Shown in pieces: positions 6,214-7,020 of a stretch of DNA of 7,020 bases. Made by a program: the position numbers and the translations under genes. The stretch's first letter is position 1, and each line of letters opens with the position of its first letter. This stretch comes from Planctomycetota bacterium. GTDB taxonomy: Bacteria > Planctomycetota > Phycisphaerae > SM23-33. The stretch spans positions 1 to 7,020 of the forward strand of contig QNCB01000064.1 of NCBI GenBank assembly GCA_003644335.1. The letters are read 5' to 3'. The notes beneath the pieces were generated by a model, which worked only from the letters and a program-made list of their open reading frames with translations, ran no database searches and was not told the DNA's origin.

Positions 6214-7020
6214 TTAAGTTGTCTCACCTTCGATAAGTTCACCGGTAACATAATGCGTTTCCACCGGGCCGTCGTAACCTTCGATTCTTCTCTTGAGCAG
6301 CCAGGCTGCCAGGCGGGCCTGCTCCTCGATATGGACATCCACCGCGGTCGGCCTGTCAATTGACCCATTGCCAATTCTCCGATAGCCTGACAAGAGCTTG
6401 ATTTGCTCGGGCACTTTAATTCCGCCCTCACGCAGCGCCCGCAGAGCGCCTATCGCAGCCCCGTCGTCATGGAACATCAGCCAATCGCACCTGGACACCC
6501 TCGACAGCTCATTTTTCGTGAAATTGTACGAGTCGATCGAGTCATCCGGGTGTTCCGCCAGGGCTTGTGTGGAATCAGGCCTGAAAATATTTTCTTCCTG
6601 TATCTCGATACCCTGGCCATCAAAAATATAATTCAATTCATCCAGCAGGTTATCGTCGCCCGGGTCGTTGTCTCCCTTGGCTCCCAGAAAGACCCCCGGA
6701 TTTCGACACCCGCCAGCCACGGCGCGAGCAGCCATCTTCCGAGCACTGTCCCGCCGAGCATGGCCTACATTATCGCAGTGCAGCCCCGGCCAACCACTGC
6801 CCATCAAAACCACGGGAATGCCGGAATTGGCAAGAATGCTTATGTCGATAGCATCCTTCACGCCCCTGAGCGGTGCGATATTACTCAAAATAACACCGCC
6901 CAGATCAGTATCCACAATATGCTCGATGATGCTTTTGTATTTCCGCAGGCTCAGCTGCGATGAATAAATGGAAACGCTGTAATCCTCATCGCTATGAAAA
7001 ACACGGTCAAAACCTTCCGA
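6214..7020 (-). CDS. LacI-type sugar-sensing regulator, C-terminal part (start outside window)
   Basis: The frame is open from the right edge to a TAA at 6214-6216, giving the last 268 residues. The fold pattern is that of the LacI/periplasmic-binding-protein-like sensor. VDTDLGGVILSN, at the first effector-lobe strand, is followed by SGIPVVLMGSG. DNVGHARRDSARKMAARAVAGGC matches the region where a helix follows the ligand-contacting Asp. CDWLMFHDDGAAIGALRALREGGIKVPEQIKLLSGY is the typical family segment (usually DDxAALGALRALREAGLRVPEDI). The end PTAVDVHIEEQARLAAWLLKRRIEG...VTGELIEGETT matches the closing helix and strand. The DNA-binding domain lies beyond the window. It could be a LacI-type HTH or, as in AraR-like proteins, a GntR-type winged helix. 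It precedes the two PEP-CTERM genes on the same strand, so local control of them is possible but unproven. No terminator is seen in the 234 bp downstream. Confidence 0.88.
   Translation of the reverse strand, partial: SEGFDRVFHSDEDYSVSIYSSQLSLRKYKSIIEHIVDTDLGGVILSNIAPLRGVKDAIDISILANSGIPVVLMGSGWPGLHCDNVGHARRDSARKMAARAVAGGCRNPGVFLGAKGDNDPGDDNLLDELNYIFDGQGIEIQEENIFRPDSTQALAEHPDDSIDSYNFTKNELSRVSRCDWLMFHDDGAAIGALRALREGGIKVPEQIKLLSGYRRIGNGSIDRPTAVDVHIEEQARLAAWLLKRRIEGYDGPVETHYVTGELIEGETT

Noticed and set aside
1..7020. CRISPR array, tRNA, rRNA, transposase or integrase
   Set aside because: None seen: no regularly spaced identical repeats with spacers, no cloverleaf or rRNA signature, and no recombinase motifs on either strand.

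Overview
The window looks like planctomycete DNA, most likely from class Phycisphaerae. Two secreted proteins end in the PEP-CTERM sorting tail in its planctomycete-like form (VPEPAT, then a Gly/Leu-rich helix, then RRKR). A LacI-type sensor sits beside them, and the intergenic DNA is full of short-period repeats and palindromes. The lineage is an inference from these traits, since no rRNA or other marker gene is present.

All four protein genes lie on the minus strand, so transcription runs from high to low coordinates. Entering from the right edge is the C-terminal 268 residues of a LacI-type regulator (6214-7020, start outside the window). After a 234-bp gap comes a 285-residue secreted PEP-CTERM protein with a DNRLRE/CBM96-like body (5122-5979). 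A 470-bp gap then holds two elaborate palindromic elements (4787-4920 and 4987-5110). Next is a 913-residue secreted protein (1910-4651) with a metallophosphatase-like domain, a LamG-like domain, a roughly 300-residue region that reads as three copies of one unrecognised repeat, and a PEP-CTERM tail. A strong intrinsic terminator (1751-1789) closes that unit. After more repeat-rich spacer, a separate promoter starts a MutS2 homologue (1-1541) that runs off the left edge after 513 residues. MutS2 and the regulator are cut only by the window edges; both frames are open to the boundary.

The two PEP-CTERM proteins are probably exported and anchored or sorted at the cell surface by an exosortase encoded elsewhere. 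The LacI-type protein upstream of them could be a local sugar-responsive regulator, and a near-perfect palindrome lies just upstream of the first PEP-CTERM gene. That link is inferred only. MutS2 appears to be an unrelated housekeeping neighbour with its own promoter. I see no tRNA, rRNA, CRISPR array, transposase or integrase. The least explained parts are the triplicated C-terminal repeat of the large protein, the loss of both site-1 histidines in its metallophosphatase motifs, and the two palindromic elements between the PEP-CTERM genes.
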